From Paracoccaceae bacterium (GTDB lineage: Bacteria > Pseudomonadota > Alphaproteobacteria > Rhodobacterales > Rhodobacteraceae), in NCBI GenBank assembly GCA_020446815.1, contig JAGRDY010000006.1, forward strand, positions 1 through 57,799: 57,799 bases of DNA, written 5' to 3'. Positions 17,608 through 26,509 of the stretch are shown in pieces. Numbering within the stretch: position 1 is the stretch's first letter; each line of letters opens with the position of its first letter. A program made the translations under genes and the position numbers. A model generated the notes under the pieces. The model saw only the letters and a program-made list of their open reading frames with translations. It did no database searches and was not told where the DNA came from.

Positions 17608-18249
17608 ATGACGGGTGACAAGACGCGCCCCGAGAGCAATGCCCATTGCTTTGCGGGGCTTGGCCGCAGCTTCTGGCTGATGGAGGCGCAGGGCTTTCAC
17701 CGTGGCGAGGTGAATCAGGGGCCCGACGGCGCATGGATCGACTACCGATCCGACAGCGACGGTTTCGCGATGCAGAATGGCGGCATGTTCCGCCCGCAGG
17801 AGGCCTCGATGCCGCAGGGCATCTACTACCGGTTCTTCGGCACCATCAGCCACAACCGCTTTGGTGCCGAGAGCTGCATGGCCGGGGGCTGGTGGCTGGA
17901 CACCGACAATTACGCCAGGATCCGCAACGTGGCGCTGGAGCGGGGCGTTTCGCTGGCCCGGGCCGCCCAGGCGCTGATCGTCATCCCGGGCGGCTGGCAC
18001 GATTGCGGCTATGTCGGGCAGGCCTATCTGAACCGGGAACTCCGGGCCTGGGTGGGCAAGGGCAAGCCGGCGACCTCGGGCACCAGCCCGCACAACGCCC
18101 AGCGCAACCCCGCCACCGACCCGGTGCTGATCGCCCCGGCGCATCTGGAGATGAAGCAATGGTTCGTGCCCGGAGAGCGCAGCCTGCTCGCCCGGTTCTT
18201 CGAGGTGCGCAAGGTGATGCACGTGATCGCGCCGGGGGTCAGCCTCTGA
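17608..18249 (+). CDS. Unrecognised 213-aa protein
   Basis: An intact-looking gene with a clear ribosome site (CTGGAGGA, 8 bases before ATG), strong GC3 bias and 213 residues. There is no signal peptide and no membrane helix. It is rich in aromatics and short polar motifs (IDYRSDSDG, YYRFFGTISHNRFG, AGGWWLD, PGGWHDCGYVGQA). The alternation of conserved-looking R, W and H positions suggests a small enzyme, but I cannot name the family. It sits alone between an unidentified gene fragment and an IS6 transposase tail, so it may be mobile-element cargo or the survivor of a larger cluster. Confidence 0.65.
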   Translation: MTGDKTRPESNAHCFAGLGRSFWLMEAQGFHRGEVNQGPDGAWIDYRSDSDGFAMQNGGMFRPQEASMPQGIYYRFFGTISHNRFGAESCMAGGWWLDTDNYARIRNVALERGVSLARAAQALIVIPGGWHDCGYVGQAYLNRELRAWVGKGKPATSGTSPHNAQRNPATDPVLIAPAHLEMKQWFVPGERSLLARFFEVRKVMHVIAPGVSL

Positions 18250-18312
18250 CGCCGGAAATGGGCATTTCTCCTGCGCCGTGCCGGGCAAGACTGGCGCGGC
18301 GAGGAGGGAAGC

Positions 18313-18447
18313 TTGCAGAAATTCGCCGCCGTACATTCTTCCGTTCACAACCTGTTCAACCTGGAGCGCCACCTCTACTCACGCGACAATTCCAAGTCCA
18401 ACCGCGCCGCCGCACTCTCCGACTGGCGTCAACTTGGCACGGCATGA
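18313..18447 (+). mobile_element. IS6-family transposase, 3' remnant
   Basis: Forty-four codons before TGA at 18445-18447 read LQKFAAVHSSVHNLFN, ERHLYSR and RAAALSDWRQL, the C-terminal end of IS6/IS26-type DDE transposases. The rest of the gene, including the catalytic triad, is missing. It begins directly after unrelated DNA at about 18312. Confidence 0.75.
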
Positions 18448-18818
18448 GGGGCAGCGTCACTGCCGCCTGTAGAGACGGGTTCTTATCGGCCTGATACCAC
18501 CGGACCCCTGTCTGACGAAAGGCAGGGAGGCGTTGCTCCATATCCGCAGGATCAAGACTGACGCGCAGGGTCGGGTCATCCAGATCGACCGCGAGTTCTT
18601 GCACTTCGAGTCACTGGAACTGCATATCTCGCCGGACGCGATAAACGCCTCCGGCGAAGTACTCTAGGGGTTCGACCCCACGGTTTGATGGTAGCCGGTT
18701 TAGCCAATGTGCGGTGCCGATCAACTCGGCGACCGCTCTTCCATTTGGCTGTAGACAAGTATCATCGGTGGCGACGACAGCTGATCGAACAACCCATCAT
18801 TGTCCAACGCCCTGATGT
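18448..18818. other. Gene-poor stretch right of the IS6 remnant
   Basis: About 370 bases without a recognisable gene. A short plus-strand frame ending at 18667 (GRVIQIDREFLHFESLELHI) looks protein-like but has no start and no known relative that I can name; it may be another fragment. This is the right limit of the scarred zone. Confidence 0.4.
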
Positions 18819-19436
18819 TCAGTCCGCGGTTTCCGCGCCGCTCGGGTCCTTCTCCACGGTTCCCTGAACCGCGGCGAAGCCATCTGCCTGGACCGAGACC
18901 GCGACGTGCTTGCCGGCAAGGCTGGTCACGTAGAGCGAATTCGGATTGGCCCGCAGATGCTCCGGTGCAGTGCCCTCGTCCACATGGATGCGCGCTTCTC
19001 CACCGGCGGGCACGATGACCTGCGGGTGATAGATGTAGCTTTCCGTCGCGCCGCTGTCCGCGTCGGTGATCGTGTAATAAACAGTCAGTCCCGAAAGATT
19101 GGCGGCGCCATCGTTGAGCACCTGGATCTCGAGGTGATCGGGCGCACCTCTGTGCGTGGCGGGGTCGACGTTGTTCTCAACCAGAATCTCGCCGAGGCGG
19201 AAGGTGGCCGCAGCGCCACCTGCGACGGTCGGGTCGGCGGCATTCACCGGGTCGTTGTCGGCAAGGTCGTTCTGGCCGTCGCCATCGGTGTCGGGGTTCA
19301 TCGGATCAGTGTGCAGAAGCGGCTCGGAGATGTCGGGCACGCCGTCACCGTCGGTATCGGTGGTCGCGGTCTGGGCATGGGCGAGGCTGGTGCTCAAAAG
19401 CAGCGCCGCAAAGGTCATCGAGGTGATCGTCTTCAT
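18819..19436 (-). CDS. Secreted protein with thrombospondin type-3-like calcium repeats
   Basis: A 205-aa protein: signal peptide at residues 1-22 (MKTITSMTF to LAHA), then DTDGDGVPD and DTDGDGQND, two calcium-binding type-3 repeats, then a domain of about 130 residues that looks like an immunoglobulin-type beta sandwich (LEIQVLNDGAANLSGLTVYYTI). Periplasmic or extracellular. Last gene of a minus-strand operon; it begins one base after the stop of an ABC permease, so it is co-translated with the exporter. A substrate, or a calcium-dependent partner of that exporter, are both possible; function unknown. Confidence 0.7.
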   Translation of the reverse strand: MKTITSMTFAALLLSTSLAHAQTATTDTDGDGVPDISEPLLHTDPMNPDTDGDGQNDLADNDPVNAADPTVAGGAAATFRLGEILVENNVDPATHRGAPDHLEIQVLNDGAANLSGLTVYYTITDADSGATESYIYHPQVIVPAGGEARIHVDEGTAPEHLRANPNSLYVTSLAGKHVAVSVQADGFAAVQGTVEKDPSGAETAD

Positions 19437-19437
19437 G

Positions 19438-20436
19438 TCAGGACTCCTTGGTCAGACGGTCGGGGTTGATCGGGCGCAGCAGAACGAGACCGCCGAGCCC
19501 AAGGGAGAAAAGAAAAAGGAAGAGAAGATCGCCCTGCTTCTCGGCCATCACCTTGACCAGTGGCGCGCCGGTATAGGTGTCCTTGATGCCGAGGACGGCG
19601 AATGTGAAGCGCTCAAAATGCTTGGTGACCGATGCCACCTCGATTCCGTTGCGGAATGACTCGTAGCCCGCGAAGCCGGCCTTGATCCGATCCTGTTCGG
19701 CCTTCGGGACGGAAAGCTGCGCGAAGACACCGCCCGCGACCTGGTTGTCGGGATCCATCGTGTCGCCGATCTGGGGGGCGACGAGAACGACGAGGATCCA
19801 GAGCGCGAATGCGTAGATCAGGCCGCTGGCCGGGCTCCTGGCCCAGAGGCCGAGGCCGAAGCCAAGCGTGAAGAGCGCGGTCAGGTAGAGAACGCCCGCC
19901 GCCCAGGTCAGCATCAGCCGGCCGGCATCGCCCATGGTCAACCCGACGCCGGAGACGACGGGCAAGAGGATCGCCGTGGCAAGGAACACGATGGCCAGCG
20001 TGACAGCCGCAAGACCCATGCCACCGATGATCTTGGCGAAGGAATAGGCCCAGCGCGGCATCGGACGGGTCAGGACCAGGGCCAGCGTCTGCCGGCCCCG
20101 CTCGGCCGCCGCGGCGCGATACCCGGCGACCAAAGCGATGACCGCGCCCATGATCTCGATCTGCTCGATCATCCCGCGCATAAGCTTCAGCGGGTAGAAC
20201 TCGGGCGCTGCTATGGCCGAGGCATCCTTGCCAAGCGCGAGAAGCTGAGCCCGCGCCGCGGCATAGGTTGCGGCATCGCCATGAAGCGCAATGGCACCGG
20301 TCACGAGCGATGCGGTCGCGGCGGCAAGAAGGGCCAGCGTCGCCCAGAAAAGAAACCGGTCGCGCAACTGTTCACGGGCATCGCGCAATGCGATCGTCGC
20401 CACATTGCCCGAAAGACTGGGAAGGAGTTCAGACAT
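19438..20436 (-). CDS. ABC-2 type permease subunit, NosY-like (second copy)
   Basis: A 332-aa membrane protein. TM1 is at about residues 28-50 (FLFWATLALLAAATASLVTG), then a periplasmic loop, then five helices, as in ABC-2/NosY permeases. A cytoplasmic motif after the loop (AAAERGRQTLALVLTRPMPRW) corresponds to the coupling segment of the family. Its start overlaps the stop of the first permease by eight bases, so it is the second half of a heterodimeric export channel with the ATPase at 21358-22104. Substrate unknown. Confidence 0.82.
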   Translation of the reverse strand: MSELLPSLSGNVATIALRDAREQLRDRFLFWATLALLAAATASLVTGAIALHGDAATYAAARAQLLALGKDASAIAAPEFYPLKLMRGMIEQIEIMGAVIALVAGYRAAAAERGRQTLALVLTRPMPRWAYSFAKIIGGMGLAAVTLAIVFLATAILLPVVSGVGLTMGDAGRLMLTWAAGVLYLTALFTLGFGLGLWARSPASGLIYAFALWILVVLVAPQIGDTMDPDNQVAGGVFAQLSVPKAEQDRIKAGFAGYESFRNGIEVASVTKHFERFTFAVLGIKDTYTGAPLVKVMAEKQGDLLFLFLFSLGLGGLVLLRPINPDRLTKES

Positions 20437-21361
20437 CCGGGCCTCCGGCGTTGAGATCGAGTTTTGCGACGGAGCGCACAGCGAAGAGCCCCGCAAGGAT
20501 CAGGGCCACCGGAAGGGTGACGGCGGGAGGGACCGGACCCCGGGGTGCGAGACCATCGGGCAGGAAGCTAAGAAGATCCCCCGAAGCCCATGCGAAGCCC
20601 TCGGCCAGCGAAAACGGCCCCAGAACCCACGACATGAGATGGAAGAAGCCCGAGTCTGGTGTGCCCGCGAGGGTCGAGACAGGATTGATCGCGGCCGTCG
20701 GGTGCACGTTCGCGGTCAGTTCAGGCAGGACGAAGGTGACGACCAGCCAGACGACAGTTGCGGCGATCAGCCCGCCGGCGGTGGCGGACATTCGGGCAGC
20801 GGCCCCCAGCGCCATGAACCCGAAGATCGTGATGTAGGCCCATCCGGCGACCAGGAACAGCGCGAGATGCAAAAGGTCTGACAAGCCCAGGACGAGCGAG
20901 GGGATGGTGAAGAGCGTGGCGACCGAGATGACCCCGGCAATTGCCATCATCGCGCCCGTGACCGTGACCAGGGCGCGCATCTTGCCAAAGGTGAAATCGC
21001 GCCGGTCGAACGGCCGGGCACCGATCAGCGGCAAGGTTCCGGCGCGGCGGTCGATCTCGATCAGAAGCTGGCCGATCACGATGGCCCCGAAGGCGCCGAT
21101 CAGGCTGATGTAGACGCCGAGGTTGCGCAGCACCGCCAGCGGCGCGGACTGGCTGACCGGGTTCGGCGGCACGGGCTGAGCCGAGGCGGTCAGGTACTGC
21201 GCCGCGTCAGCATAGATCGCGTTGACGGTATTCGTCGCCGACCAGCCAAGCCATGCCGTCACCAGCACCATCGCCGCGAAGAAGGTGGTCAGGATCAGGA
21301 CGCTCCTGTCCCGCGCGAGTCCGGCCAGGGATTGCCGGGCGATAAGCTGTGACGCGGTCAT
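20429..21361 (-). CDS. ABC-2 type permease subunit, NosY-like (first copy)
   Basis: A 310-aa membrane protein related to the adjacent permease. TM1 is at about residues 21-42, with a periplasmic loop (NAIYADAAQYLTASAQ), the coupling segment DRRAGTLPLIGARPFDRRDF, and further helices to a C-terminal FAVRSVAKLDL. ATG at 21361 overlaps the ATPase stop as ATGA. The pair presumably forms one transmembrane pore. Confidence 0.82.
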   Translation of the reverse strand: MTASQLIARQSLAGLARDRSVLILTTFFAAMVLVTAWLGWSATNTVNAIYADAAQYLTASAQPVPPNPVSQSAPLAVLRNLGVYISLIGAFGAIVIGQLLIEIDRRAGTLPLIGARPFDRRDFTFGKMRALVTVTGAMMAIAGVISVATLFTIPSLVLGLSDLLHLALFLVAGWAYITIFGFMALGAAARMSATAGGLIAATVVWLVVTFVLPELTANVHPTAAINPVSTLAGTPDSGFFHLMSWVLGPFSLAEGFAWASGDLLSFLPDGLAPRGPVPPAVTLPVALILAGLFAVRSVAKLDLNAGGPDV

Positions 21362-22104
21362 GCCGCCACCTGCGGTGCACGCTCGGCGACGCCGACGTAG
21401 AGATCTTCGAGGCTGCGCTCGTCGTATTTGTCCGTGACGGCCTGCATGCTGTCGTGGAAGACGAGTCTGCCGTGCGCAAGCACCCCGATCGAGGTGCAAC
21501 TGCGCGCCACCTCGGACAGAAGGTGGGTGTTCATGAAGATGGTCATGCCGCGATCGTGCAGCTTCTCGACGATCTCGCGCAGCTGGCGCACCCCCATCGG
21601 GTCGAGACCCGAGGTCGGCTCGTCCAGGAACAGGACCTCCGGCCGGTGCAGGATCGCCTGCGCGAGGCCGACACGCTGCCGCATGCCCTTGGAAAAGGTG
21701 CCGACGCGCCGGTCGGTCAGTGGGGTGATGTCGAGAAAGTCGAGCGTCTCGTCGACGGCGTCCGCCGGATTCGCGACACCGGACAGCCGGGCGAAGAAGG
21801 TCAGGTTCTCTCGGGTGGTGAAGCGGTCGTAGAGCCGCACGTTTTCCGGCAGGTATCCGATGGCGGCGCGCACCCGGAGCGGGTCGGAAGCGATGTCGTG
21901 TCCGGCAACGCGCGCGGTTCCCGTGGTCGGCGCAAGCAGCGTCGTCAGAAGGCGGATCGTGGTTGTCTTGCCGGCCCCGTTGTGGCCGAGAAAGCCGAAG
22001 ACCTCGCCCTTGGGCACGTCGAGTGTCAGCGGGTGAAGTGCCGGCGCGCCGTCGTAGGATTTGCCAAGTCCGGATGTCGATACGGACGGGAGTGCGGTCG
22101 TCAT
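21358..22104 (-). CDS. ABC exporter ATPase, NosF/CcmA-like
   Basis: A 248-aa ATPase with Walker A GHNGAGKTT, signature FSKGMRQRVG, Walker B LFLDEPTSGLDP and H-loop MNTH, all intact. The first residues (LGKSYDGAPALHPL) are standard for drug- or NosF-type ATPases. The ATG at 22104 has a good AAGGAAAGGA site; an in-frame upstream ATG extends into the intergenic space without family similarity. It energises the two permeases that overlap it downstream. Confidence 0.9.
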   Translation of the reverse strand: MTTALPSVSTSGLGKSYDGAPALHPLTLDVPKGEVFGFLGHNGAGKTTTIRLLTTLLAPTTGTARVAGHDIASDPLRVRAAIGYLPENVRLYDRFTTRENLTFFARLSGVANPADAVDETLDFLDITPLTDRRVGTFSKGMRQRVGLAQAILHRPEVLFLDEPTSGLDPMGVRQLREIVEKLHDRGMTIFMNTHLLSEVARSCTSIGVLAHGRLVFHDSMQAVTDKYDERSLEDLYVGVAERAPQVAA

Positions 22105-22175
22105 GGCGTTGGTCCTTTCCTTGGGGCGGCGGTCCCGGAGTCCGTTCGGGGCCGCCGAGGTTTCGTGAGCGATGT

Positions 22176-22967
22176 TCATTCCGCCAATTCGGGGGCGGCC
22201 TTCGTGGTCATCAGCAGCACGGTCCCGGCGATGACCGCGAGGAAGGCGAAGCTGGTGACGATGGTACCGAGCCCGAGACCGCCGAATTCCGGGGGTTGCG
22301 CCAGGAAGTCGCCGAAGGACGCACCGAGCGGGCGGGTGAAGATGTAGCAGAGCCAGAAGGCCCACATTCCGTCGAGGCCAAGCGCGAAGTAGCCGAGCGC
22401 CAGCGAGGCGATGATCAGCCCGAAAAGGACGCCGGTTCCGGCGAAGCCGACGCTGAACGTCTCGGCGATCATGTCGCCGACGGCGGTGCCGAGAGCGAAG
22501 GTGAAGAGGATCGCCAGCCAGTAGAAGGCCTCGCGCCGGAAGGTGAAGACCTCGTGGATCGACAGCGTCCGCTCGACTGCGAACCAGACCGCGAAGGTGC
22601 CGGCAAGGGCGATGGTGAAACCGATCGTCGAGGTGAGCAGCGGAATGCCGAGCGCGTCGGTCATGTTGTCGGTGATCAGTGTGCCCACGATCGAGATCAG
22701 CACCACGGCGATCCAGTAATATGCCGGAACATAGGCCTTCTGGCGAAACTGCCAGAGCATGGCCGCGATCAGGACGGCGGTCATCAGGACCGTCGTCGCA
22801 CCGAGCCCGAGACCGAGGTTGACGGCGAGAAAGTCGGCGGCGGTTTCGCCCATGGTCACGGCCATGAGCTTGATCAGCCAGAAACCCGGTGTGACTTCGG
22901 GAACGCGGTTGATTCCGGCAGGCGCCGGCACGGGGTGGTCGAAATCCGCGAAGCTTGCGTCGCTCAT
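22176..22967 (-). CDS. COG4705-type repeated membrane protein
   Basis: A 263-aa integral membrane protein with about eight hydrophobic segments. Four related blocks carry an acidic signature at the helix start: VTMGETAADFL (about 36-46), TDNMTDALG, GTAVGDMIAE and RPLGASFGDFL. The pattern fits the uncharacterised COG4705 family with four internal repeats, suggesting a small channel or carrier with acidic residues lining a path. Seven bases separate it from the upstream gene, 71 from the ABC ATPase downstream. Family resemblance is good; function unknown. Confidence 0.7.
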   Translation of the reverse strand: MSDASFADFDHPVPAPAGINRVPEVTPGFWLIKLMAVTMGETAADFLAVNLGLGLGATTVLMTAVLIAAMLWQFRQKAYVPAYYWIAVVLISIVGTLITDNMTDALGIPLLTSTIGFTIALAGTFAVWFAVERTLSIHEVFTFRREAFYWLAILFTFALGTAVGDMIAETFSVGFAGTGVLFGLIIASLALGYFALGLDGMWAFWLCYIFTRPLGASFGDFLAQPPEFGGLGLGTIVTSFAFLAVIAGTVLLMTTKAAPELAE

Positions 22968-22974
22968 GGTCGTG

Positions 22975-23613
22975 TCATCCTTTGATCTGGGAAAGCGCCT
23001 CGGCCGAGAAGGCGTTGGCATGGGCGTCATCGTCGGCGTTGCAGCGCTCGAGCGCCTTGGTTTGGAGGCCGGCGACGGCCGGCGCCGGAGTGGTACTGCC
23101 GATGGTTGTGCGGAGCTGGCCGATGAGCTCCTCGCAGGGCAGCGCGCGGCCGCTTGCGTCGGTGACGGCGATGCCCGCGACGTACTGGACCGGACCCGAG
23201 GCCGCAGCCGGAACGGGAGCATCAAGCGCGCTGGAGAGAGCTGCCAGCGCGGCATCCACCTTCGCCTTGTCGGGCGAGCCGGCACGCAGCGCCGAGAAGG
23301 CGGCGTCGGCGGCGGCATCGACACTGTTCCAGGCGACCCGGTCGGCCTGCCGAAGTGCGGAGGCGTTCTTATCCCAGAGCGTTTCGAAGTCGGTGACGCG
23401 GTGTTCGGCGGCAGCGAAATCACCGGTTGCGGCGATGGTCCGGGTGTCGGTCACGATGGTCTTGTAGGCCGAGAGATCGCCCAGTCCGGGCGACTGGGCT
23501 GCGGCGGTCGCCTGAGCGACGGGCGAGATGAACATCTCGGCCAGGGCGAACCCGGCCGCCGGGACGGCGATCAGCGTCGCCGACAAGGCAAGGTTTCTGA
23601 AGGTGGAATTCAT
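22975..23613 (-). CDS. Signal-peptide-bearing helical protein of unknown function
   Basis: A 212-aa protein with an N-terminal export signal or anchor (MNSTFRNLALSATLIAV), then a largely alpha-helical, alanine-rich periplasmic region (FAAAEHRVTDFETLWDKNA, KAKVDAALAALSSALDAP) and two cysteines (LPCEEL, LERCNAD) that could form a disulfide. I do not recognise the family. First gene of the operon with COG4705 and the ABC exporter; a perfect palindrome lies about 95 bases upstream. Confidence 0.6.
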   Translation of the reverse strand: MNSTFRNLALSATLIAVPAAGFALAEMFISPVAQATAAAQSPGLGDLSAYKTIVTDTRTIAATGDFAAAEHRVTDFETLWDKNASALRQADRVAWNSVDAAADAAFSALRAGSPDKAKVDAALAALSSALDAPVPAAASGPVQYVAGIAVTDASGRALPCEELIGQLRTTIGSTTPAPAVAGLQTKALERCNADDDAHANAFSAEALSQIKG

Positions 23614-23705
23614 GAGAGGGGTCCTGTCTGAATGCGCGGGCGGGCCTCCAACCGAGGTCCGTGAACGCATTGATGACAGGGACTTTCCCGAAGTGTCTGG
23701 CGCGC

Positions 23706-23725
23706 TTCTTACACTTTTGTAAGAA
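23706..23725. promoter_or_regulatory. Perfect palindrome upstream of the 23613 operon
   Basis: TTCTTACA at 23706-23713 and TGTAAGAA at 23718-23725 form a perfect 8-bp dyad around CTTT. It lies in the 224-base gap between the PAP2 stop and the start of the next minus-strand operon, about 95 bases before that start. No T-run follows it, so an operator is more likely than a terminator. The half-site TTACA/TGTAA recurs at 29192-29205. Confidence 0.5.
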
Positions 23726-23837
23726 ACTGATTTTCGTCGATCACGGGATTTCAGCCGCGGCGCAGGCTTCCTGTTCCCGGCGCATCGCGGCGGGGAAGGA
23801 TTCCGGAAAGCATGCATGTTCGATCAAGAGTGTTTTT

Positions 23838-24398
23838 TCAGAAGACCAAACCCAAAATCCGCTGGTAAACGTCTTCGATCAGCGACCAGAGCGCCCGGCG
23901 CTGTGGAACGGCCCCGACGATCAGAGCGCAAAGCGCCCCGAGCACGGCGCCGCCAAGGATGTCGAGCGGAAAATGCGCCCCGAGATAGACCCGGCCCCAG
24001 CCGACGGCCAGCCCAAGCGGCAATAGCGCGAGGCCGAACCTGCGAAGCGGCGAGAGCAAAAGCGAGACAGCCAGCGCGAACATCAGGGTCGCATGATCGG
24101 AGGGAAACGAGTTTTCGGGCGCGTGGTTCATCAGGTTGAGCCCCAGACCGATCTCGAACGGTCGCGGCCGATAGGCCAGAGCACCGATGACCTGAACGAT
24201 GCCCAGCCCCAGAAGCCCCGCCGCCACGGCGTCAAGGAGCGCGGGCCTTGATCGTCCCATGACCCAGAGCAGGACGAGGCCGACCGCCACGAGCGGCACG
24301 ACGGCGCTGGCCAACACCGACGCCACAAGAACCATCCAGCCCGGCGCGGCCGTCCCGGCGGTAAGCAGTTGGAAAAGGGCATTATCAAGGGCCTGCAT
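23838..24398 (-). CDS. PAP2-family membrane phosphatase
   Basis: A 186-aa protein with five to six predicted membrane helices and the three PAP2 motifs: YRPRPFE at about 73-79, PSDHAT at about 97-102, and RVYLGAHFPLDILGG near 135-150. These enzymes remove phosphate from undecaprenyl pyrophosphate, phosphatidic acid or lipid A on the periplasmic side. It follows the DedA-PAP2-LssY gene by 37 bases and is the last gene of the mprF operon, so a role in envelope lipid remodelling fits. The exact lipid is open. Confidence 0.85.
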   Translation of the reverse strand: MQALDNALFQLLTAGTAAPGWMVLVASVLASAVVPLVAVGLVLLWVMGRSRPALLDAVAAGLLGLGIVQVIGALAYRPRPFEIGLGLNLMNHAPENSFPSDHATLMFALAVSLLLSPLRRFGLALLPLGLAVGWGRVYLGAHFPLDILGGAVLGALCALIVGAVPQRRALWSLIEDVYQRILGLVF

Positions 24399-24435
24399 CG
24401 GCGTCTCCGTCGGGTTGATCGCAAGCGAAATTGTC

Positions 24436-26505
24436 TCAGGGCAGCTTCAGAACGACGGCTTGAACCAGATCCTGTGTCTGGCCGCCACCGGTTTGTCCCT
24501 GCAGTTCGGGCGGGGGCGAAAGGGTCGCACCGCGCATCTGCATTTCCCGCACGAAGGCATGCCGCAATGTCACTTCGGAGGAGGCAACCAGACTACCACC
24601 CTCTGCACCATGGGCTTCGTCGATGCCCACGGTTCCAACGAAGGCGCGCAGGCCCTCGGCGGTGACGAACTCGGTACGCCAAAAGCGAAGTTTCGGATCG
24701 GCCGGCGAAGGCCTCGCCCCGGCCTTGCGTTGCACGAATGCGAGATCGTTGGGTCGGCCACGCCAAAAATGCGAGACGGTCTCAACTGTTGGATCTTCAC
24801 TGCCTTCAAGAACTGCATAGAGGGCGTCGAAGATCAGGCCCGGAGTCGCGAGTCGGGACGCCGCCCAGCCCGAAGCGAGAACCGCGTCGGAAAGGGCGAT
24901 ACCGTCTTTGGCGAGCACGACCAGCGAGAGCGGGTGCATGGGAGAGCCCATCAGCGACTCGGTTTGGGCAGGCAGGTCAATTTGCGCCAGTGCAGTCGTA
25001 TCGCTGAGCATCAGGTCTATGGTCTGGACAGGTGCGTTGCGTGGTTGGTCGTAGCGCCAGACGTTTGTCGCCGCCAGGACGGACAGACCCAAGGCCAAGG
25101 CGAGGCCGCCGATCCTTGCCCCGTCGGCCATTGGCACCATAGATGCGGCCCTCTGTGACAAACGCCATTCGGAGATTGCGATGCCGACCGTCACCCAGAG
25201 CGCACCGACTAGCCAACCGTTCAGGACATCGCTTAGGTAGTGCTCGATCAGATATATGCGGCTTCCACCGATGGCAAAGGCGATGAGCCCGGCCAGCAAG
25301 AGCGCTGTCTCGGCGCGCAGCCTGCCCGCCCGCCAGACGACGTACATCAGCATTCCATAAGCCGCGACCGAGGCGGCTGCGTGTCCGGAGGGAAAGCTTC
25401 CGGAGGTCTCGGCAAAGACCCCGAGGGGTGAGCGCGGGCGCCCGAAGGCGAGTTTCAGAGCCGCGACGGAAAGCGTGTTCCCAATCACCGAAACCACCAG
25501 ACCCGCCGCGAGGGCCCGGCGACCTTCGGTCATCAGACAGATCAGGACCGCCACTACCACTGGCAGGACCACCTGCCAGTCGCCAACAGCGGTGATGAGC
25601 GAGGCGGCCCGGATCGGACCCGGCGACTGGAAGTGGTGGATCAGTTCGGAAAGCCGCATGTCGATTTGCAGCCAGGGATCGCCAACGAGAAACTCGAAGA
25701 CGGAGTCGAGCCAGACGGCCCCGATATAGACGAAGATCGCCGTCAGAAGGCTGAGCGTCAGCCCGGAAAAAGCGGTGCGGTCGAGTCTTGCCTCGACCCA
25801 GTGCGCGGCCCGGGGATGCGCGTCGATCCGCCGCCGCATCGCGGGAAAATCAGCTATGTTGCGCAGGGCCGCGGAGACGACCGCCCATGCGACCGGCAGA
25901 AGTCGCAGCGCCGAGTAGAGAATGCTCCAGAGAACGAGAAGCGCCAGAAGAGCGATGCCGGCCAGAACAGCGGCCCGGGTAAACGCCCCGCCGATCCGGC
26001 CCATGACATCGCCCAGGAAATAGCCGATGGCGACATGCGCGAGTGCATAGGGAATGCTGCCGACGATGTTCCAGATCAGGAACTGGCGACGGTTCATTCC
26101 CGCCATGCCTGCGGCAAGCGGCACGAGCCCGGCGACCGGGCCAAGAAACCGACCGATGACCAACGCCATTCCGCCGCGCTGCTCAAAAAGCCCCCTGGCG
26201 CGGGCAAAGGCGGCTGAATTTCCAATGCGGCGTCTGCCGGGAAGGCGATTCATCGCCAGCTTTCCGGTCCAGTAGCTCAGTTCCGATCCGAGCATCGTTC
26301 CGATGGCGACGAACCAGGCCAGGTCGAAGAAGTCCAAAAGCCCGCGTTGAACGAGGATGCCGCCGGCATCAACGATCAGTGTTCCGGGGACGACGACACC
26401 TGTGAGGAAGAACGCCTCGAGCATCGAGGCAAGCCCGATGAGCCAGTAGCCGAAAATACCGAGCGCCTGAAGCGAAGGCAGGATCTGATCGAGTGAAAAG
26501 ATCAC
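24436..26505 (-). CDS. DedA-PAP2-LssY_C three-domain membrane protein
   Basis: A 689-aa fusion. Residues 1-200 are DedA-like (FLTGVVVPGTLIVDAGG, GRFLGPVAGLVPLAAGM), the family of undecaprenyl-phosphate and phospholipid flippases. Residues about 230-460 are a PAP2 phosphatase with FGRPRSPLG, PSGHAA and SRIYLIEHYLSD. The last 200 residues resemble the soluble LssY C-terminal domain (FWRGRPNDLAFVQR). GTG at 26505 starts it, four bases after the mprF stop. Combining a lipid transporter with a lipid phosphatase in one chain suggests coupled dephosphorylation and flipping. Domain calls are good; coupling is inference. Confidence 0.85.
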   Translation of the reverse strand: MIFSLDQILPSLQALGIFGYWLIGLASMLEAFFLTGVVVPGTLIVDAGGILVQRGLLDFFDLAWFVAIGTMLGSELSYWTGKLAMNRLPGRRRIGNSAAFARARGLFEQRGGMALVIGRFLGPVAGLVPLAAGMAGMNRRQFLIWNIVGSIPYALAHVAIGYFLGDVMGRIGGAFTRAAVLAGIALLALLVLWSILYSALRLLPVAWAVVSAALRNIADFPAMRRRIDAHPRAAHWVEARLDRTAFSGLTLSLLTAIFVYIGAVWLDSVFEFLVGDPWLQIDMRLSELIHHFQSPGPIRAASLITAVGDWQVVLPVVVAVLICLMTEGRRALAAGLVVSVIGNTLSVAALKLAFGRPRSPLGVFAETSGSFPSGHAAASVAAYGMLMYVVWRAGRLRAETALLLAGLIAFAIGGSRIYLIEHYLSDVLNGWLVGALWVTVGIAISEWRLSQRAASMVPMADGARIGGLALALGLSVLAATNVWRYDQPRNAPVQTIDLMLSDTTALAQIDLPAQTESLMGSPMHPLSLVVLAKDGIALSDAVLASGWAASRLATPGLIFDALYAVLEGSEDPTVETVSHFWRGRPNDLAFVQRKAGARPSPADPKLRFWRTEFVTAEGLRAFVGTVGIDEAHGAEGGSLVASSEVTLRHAFVREMQMRGATLSPPPELQGQTGGGQTQDLVQAVVLKLP

Positions 26506-26509
26506 GGGG

